Positions 1-7,908 of a stretch of DNA of 50,831 nt are shown here, piece after piece. Under the pieces are notes generated by a model. The model saw only the letters and a program-made list of their open reading frames with translations, searched no databases and was not told where the DNA came from. The stretch covers positions 1 to 50,831 of the forward strand of contig JAIRWM010000118.1 of the NCBI GenBank assembly GCA_031268975.1, in the 5' to 3' direction. The position numbers and the translations under genes were made by a program. How positions within the stretch are numbered: the first letter of the stretch is position 1; the number at the start of each line of letters is the position of its first letter. Origin of the DNA: Treponema sp. GTDB lineage: Bacteria > Spirochaetota > Spirochaetia > Treponematales > Breznakiellaceae.

Positions 1-8
1 GTTCTCTC

Positions 9-83
9 TTACGATGACTCCTCTACTATAGGATAGGATAGGATAGGATAGGATAGGATAGGATAGGATAGGATAGGATCCAT
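9..83 (-). CDS. Start of a leftward phase-variable gene, presently out of frame
   Basis: On the minus strand an ATG at 83-81 is preceded, nine nucleotides away, by a clean Shine-Dalgarno AAGGAG (99-94), so this looks like a genuine translation start. The start codon is followed at once by GATCC and nine TATCC units, encoding M-D-P and then I-L-S-Y-P repeats. In the frame present here translation ends at TAA (11-9) after 24 residues. Of the other two frames, one hits TAG immediately after the repeat and the other stays open to the window edge (Y-S-R-G-V-I-V-R-E-N). By arithmetic, losing one unit or gaining two would join the start to that open frame. The body of the gene lies outside the window, so its product is unknown. 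Confidence 0.6.
   Translation of the reverse strand: MDPILSYPILSYPILSYPIVEESS
31..79. repeat. Pentanucleotide tandem repeat (GGATA, 9.8 copies)
   Basis: Nine perfect GGATA units (31-75) plus GGAT (76-79); on the minus strand TATCC. The unit length is not a multiple of three, and the tract lies directly after a start codon with a good ribosome binding site. That is the arrangement of contingency loci that switch by slipped-strand mispairing. Confidence 0.95.
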
Positions 84-279
84 GGTTTCGTTCTCCTTAT
101 GAAAAAGCGTTTCCCGTATCCGCTTTACACGGATGTCCCATGATAGCACAGCCCGTGAACACACGCAACCTGTTATCGCCAAAAAATACGCTATTTTATA
201 CAATTCCCTCCTTATTTCACAATAATTCGCGTCTTTTCGCGTAATTCCCGGACACCGCCTACGCAAGCAAACCCGACCC

Positions 280-308
280 TTGACAGCAATGTGCTGCAAG
301 TATATAAC
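280..308 (+). promoter_or_regulatory. Strong sigma70-type promoter pointing at the TA module and cyclase
   Basis: TTGACA (280-285), a 17-nt spacer and TATAAC (303-308) form a near-consensus promoter. Transcription would start near 315. Its first natural target in sequence terms is the truncated copy of the cyclase start at 361-385, about 50 nt downstream. Today it would read antisense through the leftward toxin-antitoxin genes before reaching the cyclase gene. Confidence 0.7.
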
Positions 309-360
309 GGTTACAATATCGCGGCTTTTCATGCGAAAAACCGGGAACGCGGGCGAAAAA

Positions 361-385
361 GGGGGCAGTGGCGGTGAAGCAAAAG
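361..385 (+). repeat. 25-bp direct repeat, left copy (relic of cyclase gene start)
   Basis: Matches 1054-1078 in 24 of 25 positions. The single difference (368 versus 1061) turns the cyclase ATG into GTG. After position 385 the similarity stops. The right copy holds the start codon and first codons of the cyclase gene, so this copy looks like a duplicated gene start left behind when the toxin-antitoxin pair was acquired. Confidence 0.85.
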
Positions 386-390
386 ATACA

Positions 391-756
391 TCATCGGAGA
401 GGAAGCAGGTGAAGACGGACCGTATTCATATCAATAGTAACAATGGCGCCCTTTTCGAGTTCAGCAGTCAACCCGGAAAGGGCGCGAAAGACGGGCTTGA
501 AAATTTTTTCGGGACGGGCATCGGCAGTGCGGATCTGGATGACGCTTGGGCTGTCTCTGCCGGTAGACGCGAGAATGGCGCTAAAATCCAGGTCCCGTGT
601 AAGCACCGCGTAACCCTTGTCCCGCGCATACGCCATAATTTCAGTATCCGGGGCCTTTGGGCTGCCGGCGATACTCCAATGAACCGCTTCCACGCCCTGC
701 CGGGACAGCAATTCCGCCCAACGCGGAGCGAGGTTCATATCAACAAGAATTTTCAT
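391..756 (-). CDS. DUF5615 PIN-like toxin of a type II toxin-antitoxin pair
   Basis: The 121-residue protein has the layout of the DUF5615/Mut7-C PIN-like family: an N-terminal strand with acidic residue (MKILVDMNLAPRW, Asp6), a conserved helix, and the T-R-D-L-D-F acidic motif near residue 55. PIN-like toxins usually act as RNases. RNA cleavage by this protein is inference. It lies 9 nt downstream of the DUF433 gene in the same orientation, the usual order for this pair. The whole module sits between two direct repeats, so it was probably acquired. The start at 756 is the only sensible ATG. Confidence 0.85.
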   Translation of the reverse strand: MKILVDMNLAPRWAELLSRQGVEAVHWSIAGSPKAPDTEIMAYARDKGYAVLTRDLDFSAILASTGRDSPSVIQIRTADARPEKIFKPVFRALSGLTAELEKGAIVTIDMNTVRLHLLPLR

Positions 757-765
757 CCCGGTTCT

Positions 766-1002
766 TTACGCGATGGAGAGGACAAGTTCACGGCCCCCGG
801 CGAGCCAGGCGGCGTATTGAAGGGCCTGCAAAATATCTTCGCGTTCAAGATAGGGAAAATCGATAAGCAGATCTTCAACACTTTGACCTGCTCCAATCTG
901 GGAAACCACCATGCTCACCGTAACGCGCATACCGCGGATACAGGGTTTCCCTCCCATAAGGCCGGGGTCCTGAGTAATACGGTCAAATTGTCTCGTGTCC
1001 AT
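766..1002 (-). CDS. DUF433 antitoxin
   Basis: The 78-residue protein is a typical DUF433 member: it carries G-G-K-P-C-I-R-G-M-R (residues 17-26), followed by a helix-turn-helix-like region with D-F-P-Y-L-E-R-E-D-I-L-Q-A-L (about residues 49-62). DUF433 proteins are the usual partners of DUF5615 toxins, neutralising them and probably binding their own promoter. The ATG at 1002 is only 7 nt from a good -10 box and has no Shine-Dalgarno, so the mRNA may be leaderless. It is transcribed divergently from the cyclase gene. Confidence 0.85.
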   Translation of the reverse strand: MDTRQFDRITQDPGLMGGKPCIRGMRVTVSMVVSQIGAGQSVEDLLIDFPYLEREDILQALQYAAWLAGGRELVLSIA

Positions 1003-1009
1003 ACTGTAT

Positions 1010-1039
1010 GTTATACCATAAAAACCGGCGCGGCATCAA
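1010..1039 (-). promoter_or_regulatory. Promoter of the toxin-antitoxin pair
   Basis: On the minus strand TTGATG (1039-1034), an 18-nt spacer and TATAAC (1015-1010). Only seven nucleotides separate the -10 box from the antitoxin ATG, which predicts a transcript starting at or very near the start codon. Confidence 0.6.
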
Positions 1040-1053
1040 GTTCGGTTCGACGG

Positions 1054-1078
1054 GGGGGCAATGGCGGTGAAGCAAAAG
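1054..1078 (+). repeat. 25-bp direct repeat, right copy (contains cyclase start codon)
   Basis: Right-hand member of the pair with 361-385 (24 of 25 identical). It spans the G-rich ribosome binding region, the ATG at 1061 and the first six codons of the cyclase gene. Together the two copies bracket the toxin-antitoxin module. Confidence 0.85.
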
Positions 1079-2977
1079 GGTGATAAAGCCGGAACCGCGG
1101 TCAGGATACGTTTCCCCATCGGCCTGAAGCTGGTGGTTATTATTTCGGGCCTGGTGCTCTTGTCCCTGTCGCTGATCACCGCGCTGGTGTCGGTGATGGT
1201 TTCAAGTGATGTCAGGATCACCGCGGAAGACAACAACCTTACCGTCAACAGCCGTTCCGCCGCGGAGGCGGAAAGTACCCTGAACAGGATACGGTCGGGC
1301 GCGCTGGTCCTCCTGGACACGCTGGCCGCGGCGGGGGGCTCCCCGGCGCTGTCCCGGCAGGCGGCGGCCTTTTTCTTCGAGCGGAACCAGGATGTGGCGG
1401 CCATTGCCGTCGCCGCCCCCGGCGCTCCGCCCTCGGTTCTGCTGGTCAACGACCGTTTCTTCCTTGCCAACGAGACCGACGCCGCGCTGGTGGACGGTTT
1501 TCTGGCGGCCTCCGCCGGGGAGGCGGACCGGGCGGCTCTGGGGGAACCGGTTATCCTGAACGGGGCGCCGGTCTTTGGGATTCCCCTCCTCTGCCTGTTG
1601 TACCCCTGGCAGGAAGGCGGTTACGGCGAGACGGCGGCGGTTTTTTTCTCCCCCGAAGCGTTAAGCGAAACCTTCGAAACCGGGGCCAATTCGTCGTTTA
1701 TGATCAACGGCGAGGGAGACCTCCTGGTTCACCCTGAACACGAACTGGTCCGGGCCGGGGCTAATTTGTCGGGTCAGGACTTTATCCGATCCATGCGGGA
1801 AAACGCGGACCGGGGGCGAAACCGGCAGAGCCTCTACACCGGGGAAGACGGCCGGCGGTATTTCGGCGCCTTTTCCGATCTGTCCCTGGCCGGGGCGGCG
1901 GTTATTACCAATATCGAATACGATCTGGTCTTCGAGGGAATCGCCGCCACCACCCGGCGGAACGTCTATCTGACCGTCGCCGTTATCCTGGCCGCCGTTA
2001 TTTTTACCCGGCTCTTTTCCAACACGATCAGCAAACCGCTCAGGGTGCTCACCGGGGCGGCGGAACAGATCGAGGGGGGACAGTTTGAGCTTGCCCTGGA
2101 GCCCAAAACCCGGGACGAGGTGGGGGCGTTGACGGTAAGCTTCGACAGGATGAGCAAGGCTCTGGGGATATTCGGCCGTTTTACCAACCGGGAGATCGCC
2201 GTCCGGGCCATGCGGGGGGAGATTAAGCCCGGCGGCCTTCCAAAACAGGCCACGGTCTTTTTTTCCGACATCCGCTCGTTTACGGAAAAGTCCGAAAACT
2301 TCACAAAAAAATTCGGGGACGAAGCCTCCGACCGGATAGTCCACTGGCTTAACGAATATTTCACCCGCATGGTGGACTGCGTGGAAAAGACCGGCGGCGT
2401 GGTGGACAAGTTTATCGGCGATGCGGTTATGGCCCACTGGGGAACGGCCTATACCTCGGGGTCGGCGGCGGAGGACGCCTTTAACGGGGTCAGGGCCGCG
2501 CTCTTGATGCGCTCCGCCCTCCTCGAAATGAACCGGGGCCGGGTCTCCGGCGATCCGGGAAACCCGCCCATCCGCATCGGCTGCGGTATTAACTCGGGGA
2601 TCGTAACCGCAGGGCAGATAGGCAGCGAGCGGCGGATGGAGTACACGGTCATCGGCGATCCGGTAAACCTGGCCAGCCGGACCGAGGCGCTGAACAAGCC
2701 CCTGGGGACGGACATACTTATCACCGAACATACCTGGGAACTGACGGGGAACCGGATTAGGGCCGAAGAAATGCCTCCGGTCAGGGTAAAGGGAAAGGAA
2801 AAGCCCGTGCGGCTTTTCGCCGTGCTGGGGCTTGAAAACGGCGAGGACGGTCGTGGCGCGGGCGAGCCTGAGACGCTGGCGGAACTGCGGGAGCTCCTGG
2901 GCATTGAGCCGCCGGAACCGGGAACCGTCGACACGGGGATAGAAGAGAAAAAGTACAAAATTGGGGGCGGGGAGTGA
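1061..2977 (+). CDS. Membrane-bound class III adenylate/guanylate cyclase with sensor and HAMP domains
   Basis: The 638-residue protein makes a cyclic nucleotide in response to an external signal. Layout: first membrane helix about residues 22-48, a large extracytoplasmic Cache-like sensor (about 50-300), second helix about 301-320, HAMP about 320-375, and a class III catalytic domain (about 393-585). Metal ligands Asp403 (F-F-S-D-I-R-S-F) and Asp454 (F-I-G-D-A-V) are present, as are Asn536 and Arg540 (N-L-A-S-R). The substrate pair is Lys450 with Thr529, a combination known from bacterial adenylate cyclases, so ATP is the likelier substrate. It overlaps the next gene by four bases and heads a three-gene operon. 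The start at 1061 lies in a direct repeat with a poly-G tract instead of a normal Shine-Dalgarno. Confidence 0.92.
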   Translation: MAVKQKGDKAGTAVRIRFPIGLKLVVIISGLVLLSLSLITALVSVMVSSDVRITAEDNNLTVNSRSAAEAESTLNRIRSGALVLLDTLAAAGGSPALSRQAAAFFFERNQDVAAIAVAAPGAPPSVLLVNDRFFLANETDAALVDGFLAASAGEADRAALGEPVILNGAPVFGIPLLCLLYPWQEGGYGETAAVFFSPEALSETFETGANSSFMINGEGDLLVHPEHELVRAGANLSGQDFIRSMRENADRGRNRQSLYTGEDGRRYFGAFSDLSLAGAAVITNIEYDLVFEGIAATTRRNVYLTVAVILAAVIFTRLFSNTISKPLRVLTGAAEQIEGGQFELALEPKTRDEVGALTVSFDRMSKALGIFGRFTNREIAVRAMRGEIKPGGLPKQATVFFSDIRSFTEKSENFTKKFGDEASDRIVHWLNEYFTRMVDCVEKTGGVVDKFIGDAVMAHWGTAYTSGSAAEDAFNGVRAALLMRSALLEMNRGRVSGDPGNPPIRIGCGINSGIVTAGQIGSERRMEYTVIGDPVNLASRTEALNKPLGTDILITEHTWELTGNRIRAEEMPPVRVKGKEKPVRLFAVLGLENGEDGRGAGEPETLAELRELLGIEPPEPGTVDTGIEEKKYKIGGGE

Positions 2978-5763
2978 AACCGCGTTCCGGTTCCCGTGCT
3001 TCACGCATAAAAGACGGCCTCCTGTACGTTTTCTGCGGCGCCGGGATTCTGTTTTCCCTTAATCTCTTCAGGCTTGACCTCTTCAAAACCATGACGCGGC
3101 TCGCGGAGCAGCCGGTGGGAACCATCTCTTTTAAGTACCGGGCGGCCCAGCGGCGTTTCGTGGACCGGGTGCTGTGGGACCGGCTGCGGCGGGAAAGTCC
3201 GGTATACGAAGGGGACTTTATCAGAACGGCGGATCTGGCCGAGGCGACGGTCACTTTCTCAGGCGGCGTCGTCATTGAGCTTGAAGAAAACAGCCTTATC
3301 CAGATTCACGGTGACAACCGTATCGGCATTGGCGGCGGCAGTGTAAGCGCTTCCGCGAATTCCGAAAATGAACTTGTCCTTGTCTCCGGGGATAGCGTAA
3401 CCGCGATCGGCGCCGGAAGCGCGGTACGTGCCGGGGTGGATGGCGGCGATTTCACGCTCCGGGTAGTGGAGGGAACCGCCTTTTTTACCGGCGGAGGGGA
3501 AAGCGGAACCGTATCGGCGGGGGAAATTTTTGTTCTGGACGAGACCGGCGTCAGGACGCCGGGGCGGGCGGCGCATTTGTCTCCCCGGCCCCAGGCCCGT
3601 CTTCTTAATCCCCGGCCGGAAAAGCTCGAAGTCGCTTTCCGCTGGAGCCGGATAAACCTGGGTGCGGAAGAAACGGTGCGCCTTGAGGTTGCCGGAGACC
3701 GTTCCTTCCGGCGGAGCGTATTCAGCGGCGAAGTGGCCGGGGACGGAACTACGGTGGAACTGGAGCCGGGTTCCTATTTCTGGCGGCTCCTCCTCCCGGA
3801 CGATTCCGGCGCTGCTCCGCTTGACGTATCCGCCTTCAGGGTAATCGCCGCCCCCGCGCCGGTCCTCATTACCCCCGCCGAGGGCTACAACTACCAGTTC
3901 CGGCTCAAACAGCCGCAGGTGCGGTTTCAGTGGGCCGCCTTAAGCGACGCGGCTTCCTACATACTGGAGGTGGCGGACAATCCGCGGATGACCGGCCCGG
4001 CCCTTGTCCGGGAAGTCCGGGGAACCTCGTTTTACTCCCCGGAACTGGGGCCGGGAACCTGGTACTGGCAGGTACGGCCGGTGTTTCCCGCTTCCTGGGA
4101 GGGAACCGCGGGAGAGGCCCTTCCCGCGTCGTTCAGGATTATCCAAAGCGGCAGCCTGGGGGCCCCTGCGCCGCAAATTCCCCAGGACCGGAGCATGGTG
4201 AATATTGCCGCCGGGGATCTGTACTTTTCATGGCGGCCCGAAGCGGAAGCCGCTTCCTACACGATCCTTGTTTCGGCGGACCCCGATATGCGGAATCCGG
4301 CGCTTGCCGAAACGGTGCGGGATAATTTTTACTCCTATACGACCGGACGGAACATCATCGGGCCGGGACAGTATTACTGGACGGTTTTGCAGACCGATAC
4401 CGAGGGAAACAATTCGGCCCCTTCCCCGGTGCGATCCTTTACCGCTCTTGAAGGGGAAATTATCCAGCGGCCGGTCTTCCCGCCGGACGGCTATACCGCC
4501 GCCGCCGTCATGCTGCCGGATATGCGCTTTACCTGGAAGACCAACCTGCTTTCCCGGACGCGGTTCCAGATTTCCGCGGACCCCGGTTTTTTCTCTTTAG
4601 CCGTTGACGAGACGGTAAGCGGTGAAACCTTTCAGGGGCGCATCCTGCCCGAGGGGATTTGGTACTGGAGGATTCGTACCGAGGAGGGCGGCGCTGTTTT
4701 TGAAACGCCGGCCCGTTCATTTACCGCGGCCCCTCCCCTCCCCGCGCCGCCCCTTGTTACGCCCGGCCCGGGAGGACGGGTAATAGTACGGGAAGAAGGA
4801 CAGTCGGTGTTCTCCTGGGGCGCCGCGGAGGGCGCGGAGTACTATCAGTTTAAATTGTACCACGGAGAAGACCGGACTCCGGTGTATCAGAATAACCTTG
4901 TTGAGGGAACGGAACACAGCCTTTCCCTGATGAGCTATCCCGAGGGGAATTACCGCTGGACTGTTCAGGGCTTTACGCCGGAAAGTTCCCGGAACACCCG
5001 GCGGACGGGCCTGCTTTCGGAAGGCTCTTTTATCGCCAGAAAAATCCGCCCGGTAAGCCTGGACTATCCCGGTAACGGCGCCGCCATTGACGGCCTCTCC
5101 GCCTACCGCGAACCGGAGACGGCGCTCTGGAGCTCCGTCGACGAAGTGGGAACAAGCCGGTTTATCCTTTCGGCAAGACGGGATCTCTCCGGCCCGTCTG
5201 AGGCCGTTATAAACAATCCCCCTGTCCAAATCACGCTGCCCAGGCTCAGGCCGGGGGACTATTACTGGACTATACGGGCGGAAAGCTTCGATGGGTTTGA
5301 CATCAGCGCCGGAACGCCCCATTTGTTCCGGGTGCTTCCCATTCCCCTTCTGCCGCCGCCGGCGAACCGTCTGCCACAGGACGGAAGGGTTATTAACGGG
5401 ACGGAACTTAAGGAAAACAGGAATATCACGTTTTTCTGGGACGCCGTATCCGGGGCTTCCGGGTATTTATTTTCCCTGGAAAACGAAGACATGGAAGAGG
5501 TCATTGTCCGGGAAGGGCCGCTGGCGGAAACGGCCTTTACGCTTGAGGATCTAAGCCTTCTTGACGTAGGGACCTTTGTCTGGCGGGTAGAGGCCGTGTT
5601 GACGGACCCAACAGGAGAAAGGCAGGAGGAAGATGAAGAGATAATTCAGCGGGGCGAAAGCGGCGAAAACAGATTCGGTATCGCGTTTGATCTGCCCGGG
5701 CCGGCCGTACCACAAAAGCCCGGACTGCTTTACGGAAGGGAAGCCGATAATGAAAGACCATAA
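2974..5763 (+). CDS. FecR-domain protein with tandem fibronectin-like repeats
   Basis: This 929-residue protein starts at GTG inside the GTGA overlap with the cyclase gene. One N-terminal membrane segment (about residues 15-33) anchors it. A FecR-like domain follows (about 70-175, with Y-E-G-D-F-I-R-T and repeated short beta strands). The rest is six or more repeats of roughly 90-100 residues with F-x-W near the start and Y-Y-W-x-V or Y-W-R-L near the end, a fibronectin III-like pattern. It is predicted to be periplasmic or surface exposed. FecR modules in other bacteria pass signals across the envelope. Here it is co-transcribed with a receptor cyclase, so a role in signalling or envelope sensing is plausible but unproven. 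Confidence 0.85.
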   Translation: MKPRSGSRASRIKDGLLYVFCGAGILFSLNLFRLDLFKTMTRLAEQPVGTISFKYRAAQRRFVDRVLWDRLRRESPVYEGDFIRTADLAEATVTFSGGVVIELEENSLIQIHGDNRIGIGGGSVSASANSENELVLVSGDSVTAIGAGSAVRAGVDGGDFTLRVVEGTAFFTGGGESGTVSAGEIFVLDETGVRTPGRAAHLSPRPQARLLNPRPEKLEVAFRWSRINLGAEETVRLEVAGDRSFRRSVFSGEVAGDGTTVELEPGSYFWRLLLPDDSGAAPLDVSAFRVIAAPAPVLITPAEGYNYQFRLKQPQVRFQWAALSDAASYILEVADNPRMTGPALVREVRGTSFYSPELGPGTWYWQVRPVFPASWEGTAGEALPASFRIIQSGSLGAPAPQIPQDRSMVNIAAGDLYFSWRPEAEAASYTILVSADPDMRNPALAETVRDNFYSYTTGRNIIGPGQYYWTVLQTDTEGNNSAPSPVRSFTALEGEIIQRPVFPPDGYTAAAVMLPDMRFTWKTNLLSRTRFQISADPGFFSLAVDETVSGETFQGRILPEGIWYWRIRTEEGGAVFETPARSFTAAPPLPAPPLVTPGPGGRVIVREEGQSVFSWGAAEGAEYYQFKLYHGEDRTPVYQNNLVEGTEHSLSLMSYPEGNYRWTVQGFTPESSRNTRRTGLLSEGSFIARKIRPVSLDYPGNGAAIDGLSAYREPETALWSSVDEVGTSRFILSARRDLSGPSEAVINNPPVQITLPRLRPGDYYWTIRAESFDGFDISAGTPHLFRVLPIPLLPPPANRLPQDGRVINGTELKENRNITFFWDAVSGASGYLFSLENEDMEEVIVREGPLAETAFTLEDLSLLDVGTFVWRVEAVLTDPTGERQEEDEEIIQRGESGENRFGIAFDLPGPAVPQKPGLLYGREADNERP

Positions 5764-6937
5764 ACCTCTCCGCCCTTCCACCGTCCGCCCCGTTTCCCGG
5801 CGCCGCCTCTTCTTCCTGGCCGTCCTTGTCGGCCTTTCGGCGGGAACGTTCCTTTGGGGGCAGGAGGCCGAATACCGGATTGAGGCGGACGGGCGTTTTA
5901 CACAAACCCTGCGCTGGGCCGGACAGAGAGACGCGCTGTACTACGAGGTGGAGATTGAAAAACAGGCGGGGGAACAATGGGAAAAAACCGTAACCGAAAA
6001 AACGGAGTTCTCCCCCTTTGAAGTTTCCCTGGAGCCGGGGGTATACCGCTGGCGGGTCAGGGTTTACGATGTTCTGGCCAGGCCCCGCGAAGCGTCGGAC
6101 TGGATACCGTTCGAGGTCCTTATGGCAAAACAGCCGGTGCTTGAACGGTTCAGCCCGGAAGTCTTTTATGTGGACGAAGATGTTGTCTGGAACCTCACCC
6201 TTTTCGGGGACAACCTTACCGGCGGCATCGAGGTATCCCTTGTGGGTTCCCAGGGAAGGATTATACGGCCCGATACCATAACGGCGGGACGCTCGGAAGA
6301 AGATGCGAGGCTGGTTTTCAGTTATGGTAACCTGGAAGTGGGAGAATACACCGTCCACGCGGTAAATCCCGGAGGACTGACGGCCGATTTGGGAATTTTC
6401 AGAATCGCCTTTAAGAAGCCCGTGGATATTAACATTTCGGCGGGATACCGGCCCATGATTTCCCTCTACGGGCGCATCAACGAACTTTTGGAAACGAGAT
6501 TTTTCCCCGCGGGCGCTTACAGCCGCCTGAGCCTTATGTTCTTTAAGCGGCAATGGGGGTATATGGGCCTTGAAATCGAACCCTCCTGGACCTATCTTTC
6601 CGTAACCCAGGATGATTACAGCGTGTTCGCCCAGATGCCCGGCGGCACGTTCTACGGGGTTTACCAGAAGTGGTTTTCAAACCGGGTAATGGCCTTTAAC
6701 TTCCGTATAGGCGGAGGCGTGTATTCCGTGCTGGACTACCACTTTGTTTTCAGTACCGGAAAAACAGAACCGATGGCCGTCCTTATCCCGGTAGTTGCCG
6801 CGGGGGCTTCCTTTCAATGGTTTGTCAGAAAGCCCTTTTTTGTGGAAGCGGGCGTGAACTTTGCCCACCTGTTTACGGTAGACAATCCTTCGCCGGGTTA
6901 TCTCCAGCCCTTTGCCGGCGCGGGCTGGCAGTTTTAG
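5750..6937 (+). CDS. Exported protein, possible outer-membrane beta-barrel with Fn3/IPT-like N-terminus
   Basis: A 395-residue protein. The ATG at 5750 has a good G-A-A-G-G-G-A ribosome binding site and overlaps the end of the FecR gene by 14 bp. A basic N-terminus and hydrophobic segment (about residues 20-36, ending L-W-G-Q) form a signal peptide. Residues about 40-120 repeat the W-R-V-R-V fibronectin-like pattern of the upstream protein. An IPT/TIG-like segment follows (about 125-215). The last 170 residues alternate aromatic and small residues and end in A-G-W-Q-F, as outer-membrane barrels do. I do not recognise a named family. Third gene of the cyclase operon. Confidence 0.75.
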   Translation: MKDHKPLRPSTVRPVSRRRLFFLAVLVGLSAGTFLWGQEAEYRIEADGRFTQTLRWAGQRDALYYEVEIEKQAGEQWEKTVTEKTEFSPFEVSLEPGVYRWRVRVYDVLARPREASDWIPFEVLMAKQPVLERFSPEVFYVDEDVVWNLTLFGDNLTGGIEVSLVGSQGRIIRPDTITAGRSEEDARLVFSYGNLEVGEYTVHAVNPGGLTADLGIFRIAFKKPVDINISAGYRPMISLYGRINELLETRFFPAGAYSRLSLMFFKRQWGYMGLEIEPSWTYLSVTQDDYSVFAQMPGGTFYGVYQKWFSNRVMAFNFRIGGGVYSVLDYHFVFSTGKTEPMAVLIPVVAAGASFQWFVRKPFFVEAGVNFAHLFTVDNPSPGYLQPFAGAGWQF

Positions 6938-6977
6938 CGAAGCAGGCCCCGCGTAAAAATCTAACCGAAAACAAGCA

Positions 6978-7006
6978 TTGACCAAGACCCGCAAAACAGT
7001 TATGCT
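6978..7006 (+). promoter_or_regulatory. Promoter of the tRNA-Arg gene
   Basis: TTGACC (6978-6983), 17-nt spacer, TATGCT (7001-7006). Transcription would start near 7013, a few bases before the mature tRNA end. Confidence 0.75.
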
Positions 7007-7017
7007 TGCAAAATCGC

Positions 7018-7091
<74 letters not shown>

Positions 7092-7097
7092 AATTGG

Positions 7098-7113
7098 AAC
7101 CGTTTCGGTTTTT
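7098..7113 (+). terminator. Short terminator-like hairpin after tRNA-Arg
   Basis: AACCG (7098-7102), loop TTT, CGGTT (7106-7110), followed by more T residues. Short but in the right place, seven bases after the tRNA. Confidence 0.5.
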
Positions 7114-7174
7114 CAAGGATTGTTCGGGCGGATTTCAGGACAATTCTATTTCAGAATAGGCTTATGGTGTGTGT

Positions 7175-7762
7175 ATGGAACCCATTATTTTGGCGTCCGG
7201 CTCCCTCAGGCGTCAGGAATATTTCAAGCTTCTCGGGCTCCCCTTCAACATTATGCCGTCCATGCTGGACGAAACGCCCCGGCCTGGCCAAACTCCCCGT
7301 GAATATACCGAGGATATGGCGATACGAAAAATCAACAAAATCGTCGATCAGCTTAAAGGGAGGATCCCGTACTGGATATGCGGGGCCGATACGGTAATAT
7401 CCGTTGACGGTGAAATTTTCGGCAAAGCGGCGGACCGGGACAAGGCAAGGGGGATGCTGGAAAAGCTCCGGGGAAGGGAGCACGAGGTTTCGACATCCGT
7501 AGCCCTGTACAACGGCAGAAACAAGACCATAGACTGCCGTTCGGTGATGAGTACCGTTACCTTCGCCCCGCTTTCGGAAAGTGAGTTGGACTGGTATCTT
7601 GGAACGGGAGAATGGCAGGGAGTGGCCGGCGCCTACAAAATACAGGGGTTGGGAGGATGCTTTATTACCTCAATAAAGGGGTCGTACAGCGCCATTGTGG
7701 GCTTGCCCTTACGGGAATTTTATGTTATGCTCTCCGAGAACGGATATCAGTATGTCTGTTAA
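7175..7762 (+). CDS. maf: Maf-family nucleotide pyrophosphatase
   Basis: A 195-residue Maf protein, which hydrolyses non-canonical or surplus nucleoside triphosphates to monophosphates. Family marks are the N-terminal I-I-L-A-S-G-S-L-R-R-Q-E nucleotide loop (canonical S-x-S-x-R-R), the conserved C-G-A-D-T-V-I (about residues 68-74), G-K-A-A-D followed by A-R-G-M-L, and V-A-G-A-Y-K-I-Q-G near residue 150. The ATG at 7175 gives the usual family N-terminus, although an in-frame GTG lies two codons upstream. It lies between tRNA-Arg and the rpsB operon. Confidence 0.92.
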   Translation: MEPIILASGSLRRQEYFKLLGLPFNIMPSMLDETPRPGQTPREYTEDMAIRKINKIVDQLKGRIPYWICGADTVISVDGEIFGKAADRDKARGMLEKLRGREHEVSTSVALYNGRNKTIDCRSVMSTVTFAPLSESELDWYLGTGEWQGVAGAYKIQGLGGCFITSIKGSYSAIVGLPLREFYVMLSENGYQYVC

Positions 7763-7847
7763 ATGGGATAATTCCAAAATGTCGGATTTCGGAACGCTCT
7801 CAAATAATTTTCCGCTGTTTTGTATACAGTGAGACGCAGGGAAGGAT

Positions 7848-7908
7848 GATAAAAGCCGGGAACGAAAGGCCCGCTTTATCAAAACGCAGGGGGTTACCAT
7901 AAAACCCC
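7848..7908 (+). promoter_or_regulatory. Two hairpins in the rpsB leader
   Basis: A first hairpin pairs 7848-7860 with 7870-7880 (GATAAA..GC..GGG against CCCGCTTTATC, two single-base bulges). A second pairs GGGGTT (7890-7895) with AACCCC (7903-7908) and ends two bases before the Shine-Dalgarno GAGGAGG (7911-7917). Placement fits an autoregulatory S2 leader. No protein-binding evidence is available here. Confidence 0.45.

Larger units (their letters stand above)
84..390. other. Intergenic region with a rightward promoter and one repeat copy
   Basis: No convincing gene lies here. Reading frames that cross it on either strand have no ribosome binding site and no recognisable protein. It contains the Shine-Dalgarno of the leftward gene (94-99), a strong rightward promoter (280-308) and the first 25-bp direct repeat (361-385). 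A second, apparently undisturbed copy of the repeat marks the cyclase gene start at 1061. The region therefore reads as the original upstream region of the cyclase gene, now separated from it by a toxin-antitoxin pair. Confidence 0.6.

Noticed and set aside
280-1083. Long rightward open frame spanning the toxin-antitoxin region
   Set aside because: It is antisense to two recognisable proteins, has no binding site and gives low-complexity sequence. Its apparent repeat G-G-x-G-G-E-A-K is only the 25-bp direct repeat read in this frame.
1661-3004. Leftward 447-codon open frame opposite the cyclase
   Set aside because: Shadow of a GC-rich gene: Pro/Gly/Arg-rich with no family resemblance, while the other strand encodes a clear cyclase.
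5537-6553. Leftward 338-codon open frame
   Set aside because: Antisense to the exported protein of the cyclase operon; Arg/Pro-rich with no start signals.
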